Shown: positions 1 to 8,984, numbered from the stretch's first letter. The stretch is 64,000 nt of DNA from Nevskia sp. (GCA_023229645.1 JALNYU010000008.1:110391-174390), one strand, 5' to 3'. Notes: generated by a model not told the origin, from the letters alone. Translations and numbers: made by a program.

Positions 1-273
1 CGCTAGGAGCGATTTCTCGAAGCCCTCTTCCTTTGCTTTTGCTCTCACCTTCTTGTAAAGGCTGTTCAGCCGACGGTCCTGTTCAGTGAAATCATAGTTC
101 AAGCAAATCTTTATACGGATAGTTACCCCGCTGCCACATGCGTTGTAGTCCGCACGTATTTCGTCAGCCGTAAGGCCTGTTGTTTTCGACACCGCCTTTA
201 CGACCTCCTCGTCGGGCGCAGCGAAACACAGATGACAACTGAACATGGCCAGAACAAGAGTTAGTTTGCGCAT
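1..273 (-). CDS. LprI-like (DUF1311) secreted protein, cut by window edge
   Basis: The reading frame starts with ATG at 271-273 on the minus strand and runs open off the left edge, so only about 91 residues are visible. The first 19 residues form a typical signal peptide (MRKLTLVLAMF, ending near CFAAP), so the product is probably exported to the periplasm. After it, a Cys-rich segment (NACGSGVTIRIKICLN) is followed by a helical stretch with DRRLNSLYKKVRAKAKE. This resembles the DUF1311/LprI N-terminal domain, known from lysozyme-inhibitor-like lipoproteins. There is no lipobox cysteine, so it would be soluble rather than lipidated. The family call rests on the pattern alone; lysozyme inhibition is not shown. 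Confidence 0.55.
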   Translation of the reverse strand, partial: MRKLTLVLAMFSCHLCFAAPDEEVVKAVSKTTGLTADEIRADYNACGSGVTIRIKICLNYDFTEQDRRLNSLYKKVRAKAKEEGFEKSLLA

Positions 274-286
274 GAGACCCCTAACG

Positions 287-816
287 AGTCTGTAGAAAAT
301 GCCCGCCAGCGCTTTCACTAGAATGCACGAAAGCGGTGATCGGCTCTAATGCCGCGTTATTTGATTGGAACGCGATCATCTGACAACTCCATTTTGTGGC
401 CGGCTGCGGCGGTGGCATGGCCTTGTTGAACGATACCGTACCGTTCCCATCTTTGCTAGATGCTTCATGGCGCTTTGCCTTGCAGCTTTTGTACGTTGTG
501 CACCAAGGCAAAAAGCTTCCACTGCGCACCCACCTTGCTTCGGGTTCTGAGCGTGATTCGTCGCAGGTGGTGATTGTGGAGATTGCCCAAGACCGGTTCG
601 ACGATGCCGAGGCGCCAGCTGTACAGTAGTCGCCCTTCACGGCTGCCGATTCGGGCTTTCATCGCGGTGGTTTGCGGGTGCAGGTCTTTGGTCCTGCTGC
701 CGTCGAAGAAGACGACTTGCTGATACGGGCTGATGCCCGGCTTGCGCAGGCACGGCGCTTTAACCGGCTGGGCAGCGGCAATGGAATTCATGGCCAGTAC
801 CGGGGCTTTTCTACAG
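287..816 (-). mobile_element. Internally deleted IS1182-like element
   Basis: A 10-base inverted repeat (ctgtagaaaa) bounds the segment: the left copy is near 287-296 and the right copy is its complement near 806-815. Between them only the C-terminal part of an IS1182-type transposase remains. The element is about 0.53 kb, against roughly 1.5-1.8 kb for complete members, so the middle has been lost while both ends survive. Its right end abuts the stop codon of the neighbouring NYN gene. Confidence 0.55.
465..791 (-). pseudogene. IS1182-family transposase, C-terminal remnant
   Basis: About 108 residues are readable. They contain a Cys-containing block (KAPCLRKPG), then QVVFFDGSR, then GIVEPVLGNLHNHHLRR, ITLRTRSKVGAQWKLFALVHN and QKL. 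This is the characteristic C-terminal pattern of IS1182-family DDE transposases (EPVFGNLRHN, then FTLRGRxKV, then QWKLxCLVHNIxKL). The N-terminal helix-turn-helix and the first catalytic aspartates are missing, so the protein cannot transpose. The methionine at 791 lies inside former coding sequence and is not an authentic start. Confidence 0.75.
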
Positions 817-818
817 CC

Positions 819-1868
819 TCAGCGCCCGATCAACCGTTCCCGGAACAAGCGCCGCAATTCGTTGCGCTCGGTCGGGGTGGGCTTTCTTTCTAGTGCTGCG
901 GTTGCGGCGTGGAGCAGCCGGCCGTCCACCGCTTGGCCGATCGCGCCGGTGGCGGTAATCGATGTGTCGGTGAACGGCGGCACGGCTGCGGCAATGAATT
1001 GGTTCACGATGTCGGAGAGCTTGGTGAGTTCCGGCACCACGTTGCGCGCCGGTAATGGCGCGGCTTTGCTCGGCGCGGCTTTGGCTGGGGCTGCTTTCGT
1101 GGCGGCCTTGGCTTTCTTTGCGGCCGCAGCCGGTTTCTTTACCGGCGCGACTTTGGCGGCGGCAGGCGGCTTCGGTGCCGCCGCTGCTTTTGCCGCCGCG
1201 GCTGGCTTGGCGCGTTTTGAGACATTTTCCGCGTCATTGGGTGCAGCGGGTGCAGACGGCTGACTGGATACTGCTCTTGCGCCGACATACGCGAGATAGG
1301 GCTCGATATCGCTCCGCGCCAGCCGGCGCACGCGGTCGGCGATGCACACCAACTCAAAGCTTTGGTTGTGTCCAACGCCGAACGCGGAATCTTCAATGCC
1401 GAGCGCGGCCACGCGCACGCCGCGCTTTTGCGCTAGTTCGATACCGATGACCAGATCGCCATCACCGGTGAGCAGCACCGCGTCCGTGATCGCGTGGTTA
1501 TTGGAGAGCTCGATCAAATCGACCATGATTTTCGAGTCCACCCCTTTTTGAACGCCGGACCGGCTGATGATGCCGGCCCGCAGTTGCACGTCCGGCAACA
1601 TCGACAGCGCTTCCTGCTCGTCCGAGAGGCGGCTTGATACGCCGTCGTACCAATAGAGGCGCAGCAGATTGGGATTCCCCAAAGCCTTCACTGCGTGGTC
1701 GATGATGTGGCTGACCAGCCCCTGCGGGTCACGAATCGCCACGTCCTTCCGAGATTTGCTCTCCCGCGTGCTGAGGATTTGCACGCTTTGCGAGAGTAGG
1801 TAGCCGGCATCCACTAATACCGCGAAACGATCCATTGTTTGCCCCGTTGTTTTCGTCAGTTTCGCCAT
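819..1868 (-). CDS. NYN (LabA-like PIN-fold) domain protein with Ala/Lys-rich linker
   Basis: The product has 349 residues. Residues about 12-180 form a NYN/LabA-type PIN-fold nuclease domain, with conserved acidic positions in VLVDAGYLL, KGVDSKIMVDL and TGDGDLVIG. This family is predicted to cleave RNA with a metal ion. From about 200 to 275 comes a low-complexity stretch rich in Ala, Lys and Pro, resembling bacterial histone H1-like tails and probably binding nucleic acid. A C-terminal globular region (about 280-349, PELTKLSDIVNQF to LRRLFRERLIGR) may be a second small RNA- or DNA-binding domain. An alternative ATG at 1833-1835 (MDRFAVLVDAG) has a better upstream purine stretch, so the first 11 residues are uncertain. 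The gene stands alone, with transposon debris at its 3' end. Confidence 0.75.
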   Translation of the reverse strand: MAKLTKTTGQTMDRFAVLVDAGYLLSQSVQILSTRESKSRKDVAIRDPQGLVSHIIDHAVKALGNPNLLRLYWYDGVSSRLSDEQEALSMLPDVQLRAGIISRSGVQKGVDSKIMVDLIELSNNHAITDAVLLTGDGDLVIGIELAQKRGVRVAALGIEDSAFGVGHNQSFELVCIADRVRRLARSDIEPYLAYVGARAVSSQPSAPAAPNDAENVSKRAKPAAAAKAAAAPKPPAAAKVAPVKKPAAAAKKAKAATKAAPAKAAPSKAAPLPARNVVPELTKLSDIVNQFIAAAVPPFTDTSITATGAIGQAVDGRLLHAATAALERKPTPTERNELRRLFRERLIGR

Positions 1869-2081
1869 TCTGGCTGATCTGTGGGGTTCAACGGTTTCCG
1901 GCAGATTTTTCCGCCTCGGCGGCCTTGGCGGCGAACAGCGCTCGGCGATGATGCGCCGTGGCCGGCCAGTGGGATTTCAATGCCTGCGAGCATCAACCAG
2001 CACCCTGCGCGCGGCCTGCATCAGCAGCGCAATCGAGCAGGGCATTGGCTGCTAAGTGCGCCGCCGCGGCGCGCTTAATCG

Positions 2082-3257
2082 CTAGCCCTGCACCAGTGCC
2101 GGCTGCGGCGCGCGGCGATCTAAGGCCGCCGAAATCGCGGTTAGGCCGAGCCCGGCCAGCGCCACCGCGGCACCGGCGAATGGCACCGTGGTCAGCGCCG
2201 CGCCTTGCGCGATCACCACACCACCCAACCAGGCGCCGAGCGCGTTGCCGAGGTTGAATGCGCCGATGTTCAACGTCGAGGCCAAATTCGGCGCTTCGGC
2301 CGCTTTCGCTACCACACGCATTTGCAGCGGCGGCACAGTGGCGAATGCGAATACGCCCCAGATGAATACGGTGATCGCGGCCGGCAGCGGCGCGCGGCTG
2401 GTGTACGAGAACAGCAGCAATACGACCGCGAGCCCGGCAAGTATCGCCATCAACGCCGGCATCAGCTTCCAGTCGGCCAGTTTGCCGCCGAGCGTGTTGC
2501 CGACGGTCAAACCGGCGCCGAACAGCAGCAGAACGCCGGTAACCGCGTGCGGAGAAATGCCACTGACTTGCTCCAATATCGGCGCGATATAGGTAAACAC
2601 CGTGAACACGCCGCCAAAGCCGAGCACCGTCATGCCCAGTGCAAGCCAAACCTGCGGCTTGCGCAGTACCGCGAACTCGGCAGAGAGCCGTGTCTGTGGC
2701 ATTGGCAACGCGCGCGGCAACGCAGCGGCGATGGCGATGAAGGCGAGCACGCCGATTGCCGTCACGGCCCAGAACGTTGCCCGCCAGCCGGCGGCTTGGC
2801 CGAGCGCTGTGCCGGCCGGCACGCCGAGCACGTTGGCCAGCGTGAGCCCGGTGAACATCAGGGCGATTGCCTGTGCGCGCCGGTTCGGCGGCACCAAACC
2901 GGCGGCCACCACCGCGCCGATGCCGAAAAACGCGCCGTGGCAAAACGCGGCGATGACGCGCGCGACCAGCAACCAGTGGTAATCCGGTGCCAGCGCTGAC
3001 AATAAATTGCCGACGATGAACAGCAGCATCAACATCATCAGCGCCGGTTTTCGCGGCATCCGCGCGGTCAAAATCGCGAGGATCGGCGCGCCAACCGCGA
3101 CGCCGATGGCGTAGCCGGTCACCAATAATCCTGCGGCCGGAATATCAACGTGTAAATCGGCCGCCACTTCCGGCAGCAAACCCATAATGACGAACTCGGC
3201 AGTGCCGATGCCAAACGCGGCCAATGCCAACGCGATCAGCGGTAACGGGAAACCCAT
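2082..3257 (-). CDS. MFS transporter, DHA1 (AraJ/YdhP-like) family
   Basis: The product has 391 residues, the usual length for a 12-helix major facilitator. The first helix carries the DHA1 signature GIGTAEFVIMGLLPEVAADL, seen in sugar/drug efflux proteins such as AraJ and YdhP. A loop with RMPRKPAL follows helix 2 (motif A position). Repeated hydrophobic segments continue to the end with a central charged loop near residues 180-200. It sits in the inner membrane and probably exports a small molecule by proton antiport. It is divergent from the LysR gene at 3422 across a 164-base gap, the classic arrangement in which the regulator controls the exporter. The substrate cannot be read from the sequence. 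Confidence 0.85.
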   Translation of the reverse strand: MGFPLPLIALALAAFGIGTAEFVIMGLLPEVAADLHVDIPAAGLLVTGYAIGVAVGAPILAILTARMPRKPALMMLMLLFIVGNLLSALAPDYHWLLVARVIAAFCHGAFFGIGAVVAAGLVPPNRRAQAIALMFTGLTLANVLGVPAGTALGQAAGWRATFWAVTAIGVLAFIAIAAALPRALPMPQTRLSAEFAVLRKPQVWLALGMTVLGFGGVFTVFTYIAPILEQVSGISPHAVTGVLLLFGAGLTVGNTLGGKLADWKLMPALMAILAGLAVVLLLFSYTSRAPLPAAITVFIWGVFAFATVPPLQMRVVAKAAEAPNLASTLNIGAFNLGNALGAWLGGVVIAQGAALTTVPFAGAAVALAGLGLTAISAALDRRAPQPALVQG

Positions 3258-3421
3258 GACGTACTCCTAGAAATAAGGCCCGGCGCCGCGCCGCAATGGC
3301 GCTAATGGAATGCCGGATGAAGACGGCATAGAATCAACCTTTCCTTAAACGATCAGAAGCCATCCGTCTGGAAAACCTTCTTTTCGATATCGTTGAAGAT
3401 GACAAACGTTGGAGCGGATCG

Positions 3422-4363
3422 ATGGCGCACGAATCGGTGGAATTGCCTGATCTATTGCTGTTCGTGCGCACCATTACCGCCGGCAGCTTATCCGCCGCCG
3501 GCCGCAGCCTGAAAATCTCGCCAGCTGTTGCCAGCAAACGCTTAAGCCGGCTGGAGAATCACCTCGGCGTTCGGCTGATTCAACGCACGTCGCGGCGCTT
3601 GAATCTAACCGAAGAAGGCGCGGCGTATTACGAGCGCATCGCGCCGCTGCTGGCGCAGTTGGAAGACGCCGGTGCCGCTGCTGCCGGCGAGCAGGCGGCA
3701 ATGCAGGGCACGCTGCGCATCACCGCCACCAATGCCTTCGGGCGGCGCTGGCTCGGCCCGCTGGCGGCCGAGTTTTCGCGCGCGCATCCGCAGGTATCGC
3801 TTTATATGCACTTGACTGACGAGGTCGTTGATCTACTTAGCGGCGGCTATGACCTCGCCGTACGCATCGGCCAGCCGCAGGACTCCAGTTTGATCGCGCG
3901 CCGCGTTGCCAATAGTCGTCTGGTGTTGGTCGCGGCACCGTCGTATCTAAAAAAGCACGGCACGCCGAAACGCCCGGAGGATCTGGCGCAGCATCGCTGC
4001 ATCCCGTTGCTGCGTCCTGGGCGCGACACCGCGAACTGGCATTTCCGCACCGTGGATGGCCCGCTGACGCTCGCCATCGGCGGCCCGCTCGGCAGCGATA
4101 GCGGCGAGCTGATGCAAGACTGGGCACGGCGCGGCGAAGGCATCGCGCGCAAGTCGATTTGGGACGTCACCGACGACCTCATCGACGGCAAGCTGGTCAC
4201 CGTGCTCGACCACTCCATCGACGAACCCGCCGATATTCACGTCGTCTACCCCAGCCGCAGCTTCGTGCCGCTGCGGGTGCGTCGCTTCATCGCGCACTTG
4301 GAAGCACGTCTAGCGAAAGCGGAGGCTGGGGTTTTGGCCGCCGGCACGCGGCGGCGTAATTGA
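3422..4363 (+). CDS. LysR-family transcriptional regulator (divergent from MFS exporter)
   Basis: The product has 313 residues. An N-terminal winged helix-turn-helix (residues about 5-65, with SLSAAGRSLKISPAVASKRLSRLE and the wing LNLTEEG) is followed by a LysR substrate-binding domain (about 90-300). The domain start LRITATNAFGRRWLGPLAAEFSRAHP is typical of the CrgA/AaeR-type subgroup. The ATG at 3422 has a GGAG sequence 7 bases upstream (gttggagcggatcg). The shared intergenic region with the exporter contains the palindrome cgatatcg near 3385, a possible operator core. The effector is unknown. Confidence 0.88.
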   Translation: MAHESVELPDLLLFVRTITAGSLSAAGRSLKISPAVASKRLSRLENHLGVRLIQRTSRRLNLTEEGAAYYERIAPLLAQLEDAGAAAAGEQAAMQGTLRITATNAFGRRWLGPLAAEFSRAHPQVSLYMHLTDEVVDLLSGGYDLAVRIGQPQDSSLIARRVANSRLVLVAAPSYLKKHGTPKRPEDLAQHRCIPLLRPGRDTANWHFRTVDGPLTLAIGGPLGSDSGELMQDWARRGEGIARKSIWDVTDDLIDGKLVTVLDHSIDEPADIHVVYPSRSFVPLRVRRFIAHLEARLAKAEAGVLAAGTRRRN

Positions 4364-4477
4364 TTCAATGTCCGTGGCTTGATCGTGTCGGCACCGCACT
4401 GCTGAACGCCGGCAGTTCCAACCCACACATACTGTAGCCCACGCAGTACGATTGAACCGACACCACTGGAGTTTCAC

Positions 4478-5395
4478 TTGGATCGATTTGCTGCATTAGA
4501 AACGTTTGTCAGCGTCTTCGAAGCCGGCTCGTTTTCGGTTGCTGCGCGGCGGCTAAACGTCGGCCAACCGGCGGTTTCGAAAACCATCGCGCAGTTGGAG
4601 AAACGCCTGGGCGTGCGCTTATTGCTGCGCTCCACGCGCGGCTTGACGCCGACCGAAGCCGGGCAAAGTTTCTACGAGCGCGCCCGGCGTGCGCTGGACG
4701 AAGCCGACGAGGCCGACCTCGCCGCGCGCGGCGCCCGCGCTGGCTTGTCCGGCCGGCTACGCGTGTGCGCAGCGGTGACGTTCGCCAGCCAGCACATCTT
4801 GCCGCGGCTGCAATCGTTTCTCGATGAGCACCCGGAACTTAGCATCGATATCGTGCTCGACGACCGCAGTATCGACGTGCTCGAAGAAGGCATCGATGTC
4901 GCGCTGCGCATGGGCCCGCTCGCGGACTCGAACATGACTGCGCGCAGGATTGCCCGCGCGCGTCGGCTCGTACTCGGCACGCCAGCGTATTTCGCTGCTG
5001 CTGGCGTGCCAAAAACCCCGGCCGAGTTGAACCTGCACCAAGCGGTCGTCTACAGCCAAAACGGCGGCGGCAACGCGTGGTCGTTCCGACGCGGCAGCTC
5101 GGAGATTTCCGTTGCGGTTAGCGGCCGTGTGCGTGTCACCGCGGCCGAAGGCGTGCGTGCCGCGGTATTGGCGAATATGGGAATTGCGATTGCATCGGAA
5201 TGGATGTTTACGCCGGAACTGGCGAGTGGCGCCGTGCAGCCGGTACTAACCGATTGGGCGCTACCGCTGCTCGATCTCTGGGCGGTCTACCCGGCCGGGC
5301 GCATGGCCAGCGCCAAGGCGCGGGCGTTTGTCGCGTTCGTTGAAGCGACGCTTGCCGCGGCCAACATCGACACGGCAAACGTTGACGACCGCTAG
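4478..5395 (+). CDS. LysR-family transcriptional regulator, TTG start
   Basis: The product has 305 residues. The N-terminal HTH is SFSVAARRLNVGQPAVSKTIAQLE with the wing GLTPTEAGQSFYERA. The effector domain begins at GRLRVCAAVTFASQHILP. The frame opens with TTG at 4478 (MDRFAALETFVSVFE), which matches the normal start of this family. A GGAG motif lies 7-8 bases upstream and no in-frame ATG offers a better start. It points toward the convergent enzyme genes at 5442-8984 and may control that cluster, but it is not divergent from them, so this is inference. It is clearly paralogous to the regulator at 3422. Confidence 0.86.
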   Translation: MDRFAALETFVSVFEAGSFSVAARRLNVGQPAVSKTIAQLEKRLGVRLLLRSTRGLTPTEAGQSFYERARRALDEADEADLAARGARAGLSGRLRVCAAVTFASQHILPRLQSFLDEHPELSIDIVLDDRSIDVLEEGIDVALRMGPLADSNMTARRIARARRLVLGTPAYFAAAGVPKTPAELNLHQAVVYSQNGGGNAWSFRRGSSEISVAVSGRVRVTAAEGVRAAVLANMGIAIASEWMFTPELASGAVQPVLTDWALPLLDLWAVYPAGRMASAKARAFVAFVEATLAAANIDTANVDDR

Positions 5396-5400
5396 GCCCT

Positions 5401-5432
5401 GTTAACACATATGTAACCGCGTACGTGTTAAC
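5401..5432. terminator. Inverted repeat between convergent lysR and OYE genes
   Basis: Perfect 8-base arms, gttaacac and gtgttaac, are separated by 16 bases in the 46-bp gap between two convergent genes. There is no long T-tract. The position suggests a bidirectional terminator or boundary, though an operator is also possible. Confidence 0.4.
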
Positions 5433-5441
5433 GATCCTTAA

Positions 5442-6542
5442 CTACGCGGCTTTAAACAAGCCTTTCACCGCGTGCGGCTCGCAGCGCCAATACTGCGGTG
5501 GCGCTTTTACTTTCGCGCCAAGCACGGCCGCGGCGTGCCAAGGCCAACGTGGGTTGTAGAGCATGCCGCGGGCGAGCGCGATGGCATCCGCCTGATCGTC
5601 GAGCAGCACGTGCTCGGCCTGCTGCGGCTCAGTGATCAAACCCACGGCGATCACCGGCATGCTGACTTCGCGCTTGATCGCTTCGGCAAACGGCAGCTGA
5701 TAGCCGGGGCCGACTGGAATCTTCTGATGCTCGCTGCCGCCGCCACTGGAGACATGAATATAGGCCGCGCCGCGGCGCTCTAATTCCTTCGCAAGGACGA
5801 TGCTTTGCGCGAGATCCCAACCGCCATCGACCCAATCCGTTGCCGAAATCCGCACGCCAACCGGCTTGCTCGCCGGCATGACCGCGCGTACCGCGTCGAA
5901 AACTTGCAGCAACAAGCGCATCCGATTTTCCAAGCTGCCGCCGTAGGCATCTTGCCGCTGGTTCGATAACGGCGATAGGAACTGATGCAGCAGATAGCCG
6001 TGCGCGCCGTGGACTTCGATTGCATCGACACCCAACCGATCCGCGCGCCGTGCAGCAGCCGCAAACGCCGCAATCACACCTTCGATGTCGCCTTCATCGG
6101 CCGCTTTCGGCGCCGGGTCACCGGCGTGGAATGCGATATTGGAAGCGCTCAGTGTCTGCCAGCCATTCTCGCCATCCGGTGCAATTGTGTGCCCGCCATC
6201 CCAGGGCCGCGCCGTCGAGGCTTTGCGGCCAGCGTGCGCCAGCTGAATTGCAATCGGCATGCTGGAATAACGGCGCACCGACTTAAACACCCGGGCTAGC
6301 GCCGCCTCGGTGGCGTCGTCCCACAAGCCGAGGTCAGCGTAGGTAATGCGGCCGCGCGGCTCGACCGCGGTGGCTTCGGTAATCAGCAAGCCAGCGCCAG
6401 AAAGCGCCAAATTGCCGAGGTGTATCAAATGCCAGTCGGTCGCCTGCCCGTTCTCAGCCGAGTATTCGCACATCGGCGCGATGATGACCCGGTTATCCAA
6501 TTGCAGCGGGCCTAAGTTCAACGGCGAAAAAAGTTTGCTCAT
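5442..6542 (-). CDS. NADH:flavin oxidoreductase, old yellow enzyme (YqjM-like)
   Basis: The product has 366 residues and forms a single FMN-binding TIM barrel. The N-terminus MSKLFSPLNLGPLQLDNRVI and the substrate motif VHGAHGYLLHQFLSPL, with the His-Gly-Ala-His that binds the substrate oxygen, define the YqjM/thermophilic-like OYE class. Other family positions seen are APMCEYS (the Cys that tunes the flavin), QLAHAGRKAS and the C-terminal phosphate-binding ALARGMLYNPRWPW. Such enzymes reduce activated alkenes such as enals, enones and quinones using NAD(P)H. The start at 6542 was chosen over upstream in-frame codons because GAGG lies 8 bases before it. Downstream reductase and peroxidase genes point the same way, suggesting electrophile detoxification. 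Confidence 0.9.
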   Translation of the reverse strand: MSKLFSPLNLGPLQLDNRVIIAPMCEYSAENGQATDWHLIHLGNLALSGAGLLITEATAVEPRGRITYADLGLWDDATEAALARVFKSVRRYSSMPIAIQLAHAGRKASTARPWDGGHTIAPDGENGWQTLSASNIAFHAGDPAPKAADEGDIEGVIAAFAAAARRADRLGVDAIEVHGAHGYLLHQFLSPLSNQRQDAYGGSLENRMRLLLQVFDAVRAVMPASKPVGVRISATDWVDGGWDLAQSIVLAKELERRGAAYIHVSSGGGSEHQKIPVGPGYQLPFAEAIKREVSMPVIAVGLITEPQQAEHVLLDDQADAIALARGMLYNPRWPWHAAAVLGAKVKAPPQYWRCEPHAVKGLFKAA

Positions 6543-6630
6543 ACCAATAACCTCAATGAAATGATGAACCGGGAACCATTCCCTGGTGCGACAACAGAAC
6601 GGGAGATCGTCTCGACCGTATAGAATCCAA

Positions 6631-7353
6631 TTAAAACGCTGCCTTACCAATGGAGGCGCCACCATCGACGTACAAGGTCTGTCCAGTGATAAAACCCGCG
6701 TCTTCGGACAATAGAAACGTAATCGCAGCCGCAATTTCCGCCGGTTGGCCGAAACGCGCCATCGGCACCGCCGCCAAATAGCCTTGCTCGCCAGGGCTGC
6801 CCGGCGGATTGTTGGCGCGGAACAACTCGGTTTCGGTTGGCCCTGGCGCCACCGCGTTCACGGTGATGCCGGTGCGTGCCAACTCCAAACCCCAAGAGCG
6901 CGAAAAGCTCACCAGCGCAGCTTTCGCAGCGGCGTACGCGGTGCGCTGCGGCATGCCGAGTATCGTCAAACTAGAGATGTTGACGACGCGGCCCCAACCT
7001 TGCGCGCGCATGTTCGGCAGCAGGGCTTGGGTGGTCTGCACTGCCGAATGGAGATTGACGGCGAAGACAGCGTCCAATGCGTCCAGCTCAATTTCGCCGA
7101 GTTTTTGCGGCCGTACTAAGCCAACGTTGTTGACCACGCCGTCAAACGCGTAGCGTTCGGTTAAGCGCTGTAGGGTTGCGGCAGTGGCGGCGCGATCAGC
7201 GAGATCAAGCGCCACCAACGTACCTGGGAAATCCGCGACATCGGCATTTCTGGCAATACCGACAACGTGATGACCCTCCGCCGCTAAACGCTGCGCGGCG
7301 GCTAAGCCGATACCTTTACTGGCGCCGGTAATAAGAAAAGTGCGGCTGTTCAT
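6631..7353 (-). CDS. Short-chain dehydrogenase/reductase (SDR)
   Basis: The product has 240 residues, a classical SDR. The nucleotide-binding motif TGASKGIG is at residues 9-16, NNVG is near 83 (usually NNAG), and the catalytic Ser-Tyr-Lys triad is Ser in VVNISS, then YAAAKAAL. The C-terminal SDR pattern GQPAEIAAAITFLLSEDAGFITGQTLYVDGG is complete. It would act in the cytoplasm on a carbonyl or alcohol substrate with NAD(P)H. It lies 88 bases upstream of the old yellow enzyme gene in the same direction and could share its transcript. The substrate is not evident. A FabG-like role is less likely given the context. Confidence 0.88.
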   Translation of the reverse strand: MNSRTFLITGASKGIGLAAAQRLAAEGHHVVGIARNADVADFPGTLVALDLADRAATAATLQRLTERYAFDGVVNNVGLVRPQKLGEIELDALDAVFAVNLHSAVQTTQALLPNMRAQGWGRVVNISSLTILGMPQRTAYAAAKAALVSFSRSWGLELARTGITVNAVAPGPTETELFRANNPPGSPGEQGYLAAVPMARFGQPAEIAAAITFLLSEDAGFITGQTLYVDGGASIGKAAF

Positions 7354-7487
7354 GGTAACTCCTTAACGTTGCGCCGAGGGGCGAAGCGCATGCCATCGCC
7401 CGCCATCGGCCCAACCGTGCAATTCGCGCGAAACGTTCGCTGGCTTCAAACCCGCAGAGACCCCAAACGAACGCGCTAACGCTGTTT

Positions 7488-8162
7488 TTAAGAGGCCTGC
7501 GCCAGCGGCCGACGCAGCACCGGTAACAACTCTTCCGGATCCGGCCGATGGGTGTAGTCCGGGTTTACTTCGGCGTAGAGAATCGTGCTGTCGCGGCCGA
7601 TCACATACCGGGCTGGCATCGGCAGCGTCCAACTGTCATCGCCGTTGAAACCGGGTAGATCGTTCTTTAGCTGCTGATACAACTCGACCAGATACTCCGG
7701 CAGCGCAAACCGCAGACCAAACGCAGCGGCTACATCGTTACGCGTGTCGCTCAGAATCGGGAAGTTCAACTGATTCGTGCGCACCGATTTGCGACTGTTG
7801 ACGCCGTTCTGCGGCGAGATCGCAACCAAGCTCGCGCCCGCGGCATGGAATGCCGGCAGCACCGCTTCTAAAGCCTGCAATTCCATATTGCAGTACGGGC
7901 ACCAAACGCCGCGATAAAAGCTGAGAACCAGCGGCCCTTGCTGCAGCAACGCGGCGGACGATACCGGCACGCCGTCTGGATCGTTCAACGTAAATGGCGG
8001 CGCTTTGTCGCCGGCTTTCAGCGCCCGCTCGGCAAGACCGGAGGCGATGAGTTCAGCCGTTGCCCGCTCCATAATTGGATGAATCCAAGCCGGTGCGTTG
8101 TACGGCGGCTTGCCGCCGCGGAAATCGGCTTTGAATGCGTCAAGTTTTTCTTGCAATGACAT
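7488..8162 (-). CDS. Peroxiredoxin-like thiol protein (AhpC/TSA fold)
   Basis: The product has 224 residues. A helical N-terminal extension (residues 1-45) precedes a thioredoxin fold with the active-site strand LVLSFYRGVWCPYCNMELQALE. This is the CxxC arrangement of the peroxiredoxin-like family that includes many LysR-linked redox proteins. Further conserved positions are VAISPQ and the C-terminal MPARYVIGRDSTI. It would reduce peroxides or act as a disulfide reductase in the cytoplasm. It is co-directional with the SDR and OYE genes. A MITE-like repeat lies directly upstream (8180-8376) and may supply or disrupt its promoter. Confidence 0.82.
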   Translation of the reverse strand: MSLQEKLDAFKADFRGGKPPYNAPAWIHPIMERATAELIASGLAERALKAGDKAPPFTLNDPDGVPVSSAALLQQGPLVLSFYRGVWCPYCNMELQALEAVLPAFHAAGASLVAISPQNGVNSRKSVRTNQLNFPILSDTRNDVAAAFGLRFALPEYLVELYQQLKNDLPGFNGDDSWTLPMPARYVIGRDSTILYAEVNPDYTHRPDPEELLPVLRRPLAQAS

Positions 8163-8179
8163 CGTTATTCTCCTAATTA

Positions 8180-8376
8180 TTTATTCGGCCAGAAAATGGT
8201 TGGAGACGGTCGGCGCAACCATTTGAGGCCGAACTTTTCGGGATGCCGTGAGTGGCCGAATAAATAATAAAATCAAATTTTTGTTGTTATTGATCCAACT
8301 ATTACCAGCCTCCCGGAAGTACGCCACCGGTCTGCCAGCGCACTGTTATCCAAGGTCTAAATGGCAGGATCAATAA
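8180..8376. repeat. Bipartite hairpin repeat, copy A (degenerate)
   Basis: The segment begins ttattcggcca and ends ggcaggatcaataa, with internal agtggccgaataa followed by an AT-rich hinge (aataataaaatcaaa) and ttattgatcc. The same order of blocks is seen in four other copies. This copy has the most substitutions in its arms. It occupies the gap between the AhpD-like gene and the peroxiredoxin-like gene. Confidence 0.7.
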
Positions 8377-8417
8377 ACGCCGCGCGGGCGCCTTTTACGG
8401 TGCCCGCGCGTGTCGAA

Positions 8418-8984
8418 TTACGCGGCTTTGGCAACCGGCTTGGTCCATTCGTTGCCCTTCATGAACGGATCGAGCTGGGTATGCGTCAAATGGTTCGTGT
8501 AGTTGCTCATCACCTTCGTTGCAACGCCGAGCACCACTTCCAGCGCGTTGCGGCGCGTGTAACCCGCGGCCAGGAAAGCTTCGATATCGGCGTCGGAGGC
8601 AAAGCCGCGGTTGCGCACGATGATCGTCGCGTAGCGGTGCAGGGCTTCCAGCTTCGCGTCCGGCAGTGTCTCGCCGCTACGCAAAGCTGCGATCACGCCA
8701 GCGTCCACTTTCTGCATCTTCGCCAGCGTGGTGTGGCCGGCCATGCAGTAGTGGCAATCATTTTCGTAGTTCGCCGTCATATAAACCACCTGCTGCTCAT
8801 GCACGGTCAGGCTGGTTTTCGAGAACAAGTCCCACAGCGCCGTATAACCCGCCAGCAGCTCCGGCGCTTCGGCCATATTGGCCTGCAAATTCGGCAAAAA
8901 GCCAAACGTATTCTTGATCGCCTCAAGGGTCGGCTTGGCGGCTTCCGGGGCGGTTTCGGCGGTATAGGCGGTAAATTTGGTCAT
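8418..8984 (-). CDS. Carboxymuconolactone decarboxylase-like (AhpD-fold) protein
   Basis: The product has 188 residues. The AhpD fold is marked by the motif ENDCHYCMAGHT, with the CxxC pair and the downstream His of the alkylhydroperoxidase core, preceded by the helix LTVHEQQVVYMTAN. Such proteins act as thiol peroxidases or redox partners, and often appear in LysR-linked oxidative stress clusters. The start at 8984 (MTKFTAYTAETAPEAAKP) has GGAG 7 bases upstream. Longer in-frame starts are not supported. It is probably in one stress-response group with the downstream peroxiredoxin, SDR and OYE genes, although copy A of the hairpin repeat separates it from them. Confidence 0.85.
   Translation of the reverse strand: MTKFTAYTAETAPEAAKPTLEAIKNTFGFLPNLQANMAEAPELLAGYTALWDLFSKTSLTVHEQQVVYMTANYENDCHYCMAGHTTLAKMQKVDAGVIAALRSGETLPDAKLEALHRYATIIVRNRGFASDADIEAFLAAGYTRRNALEVVLGVATKVMSNYTNHLTHTQLDPFMKGNEWTKPVAKAA

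Noticed and set aside
1993..2943. Long open frame opposite in phase to the MFS gene (minus strand)
   Set aside because: It is a GC-rich shadow of the transporter frame with an Arg/Ala-heavy composition and no domain.
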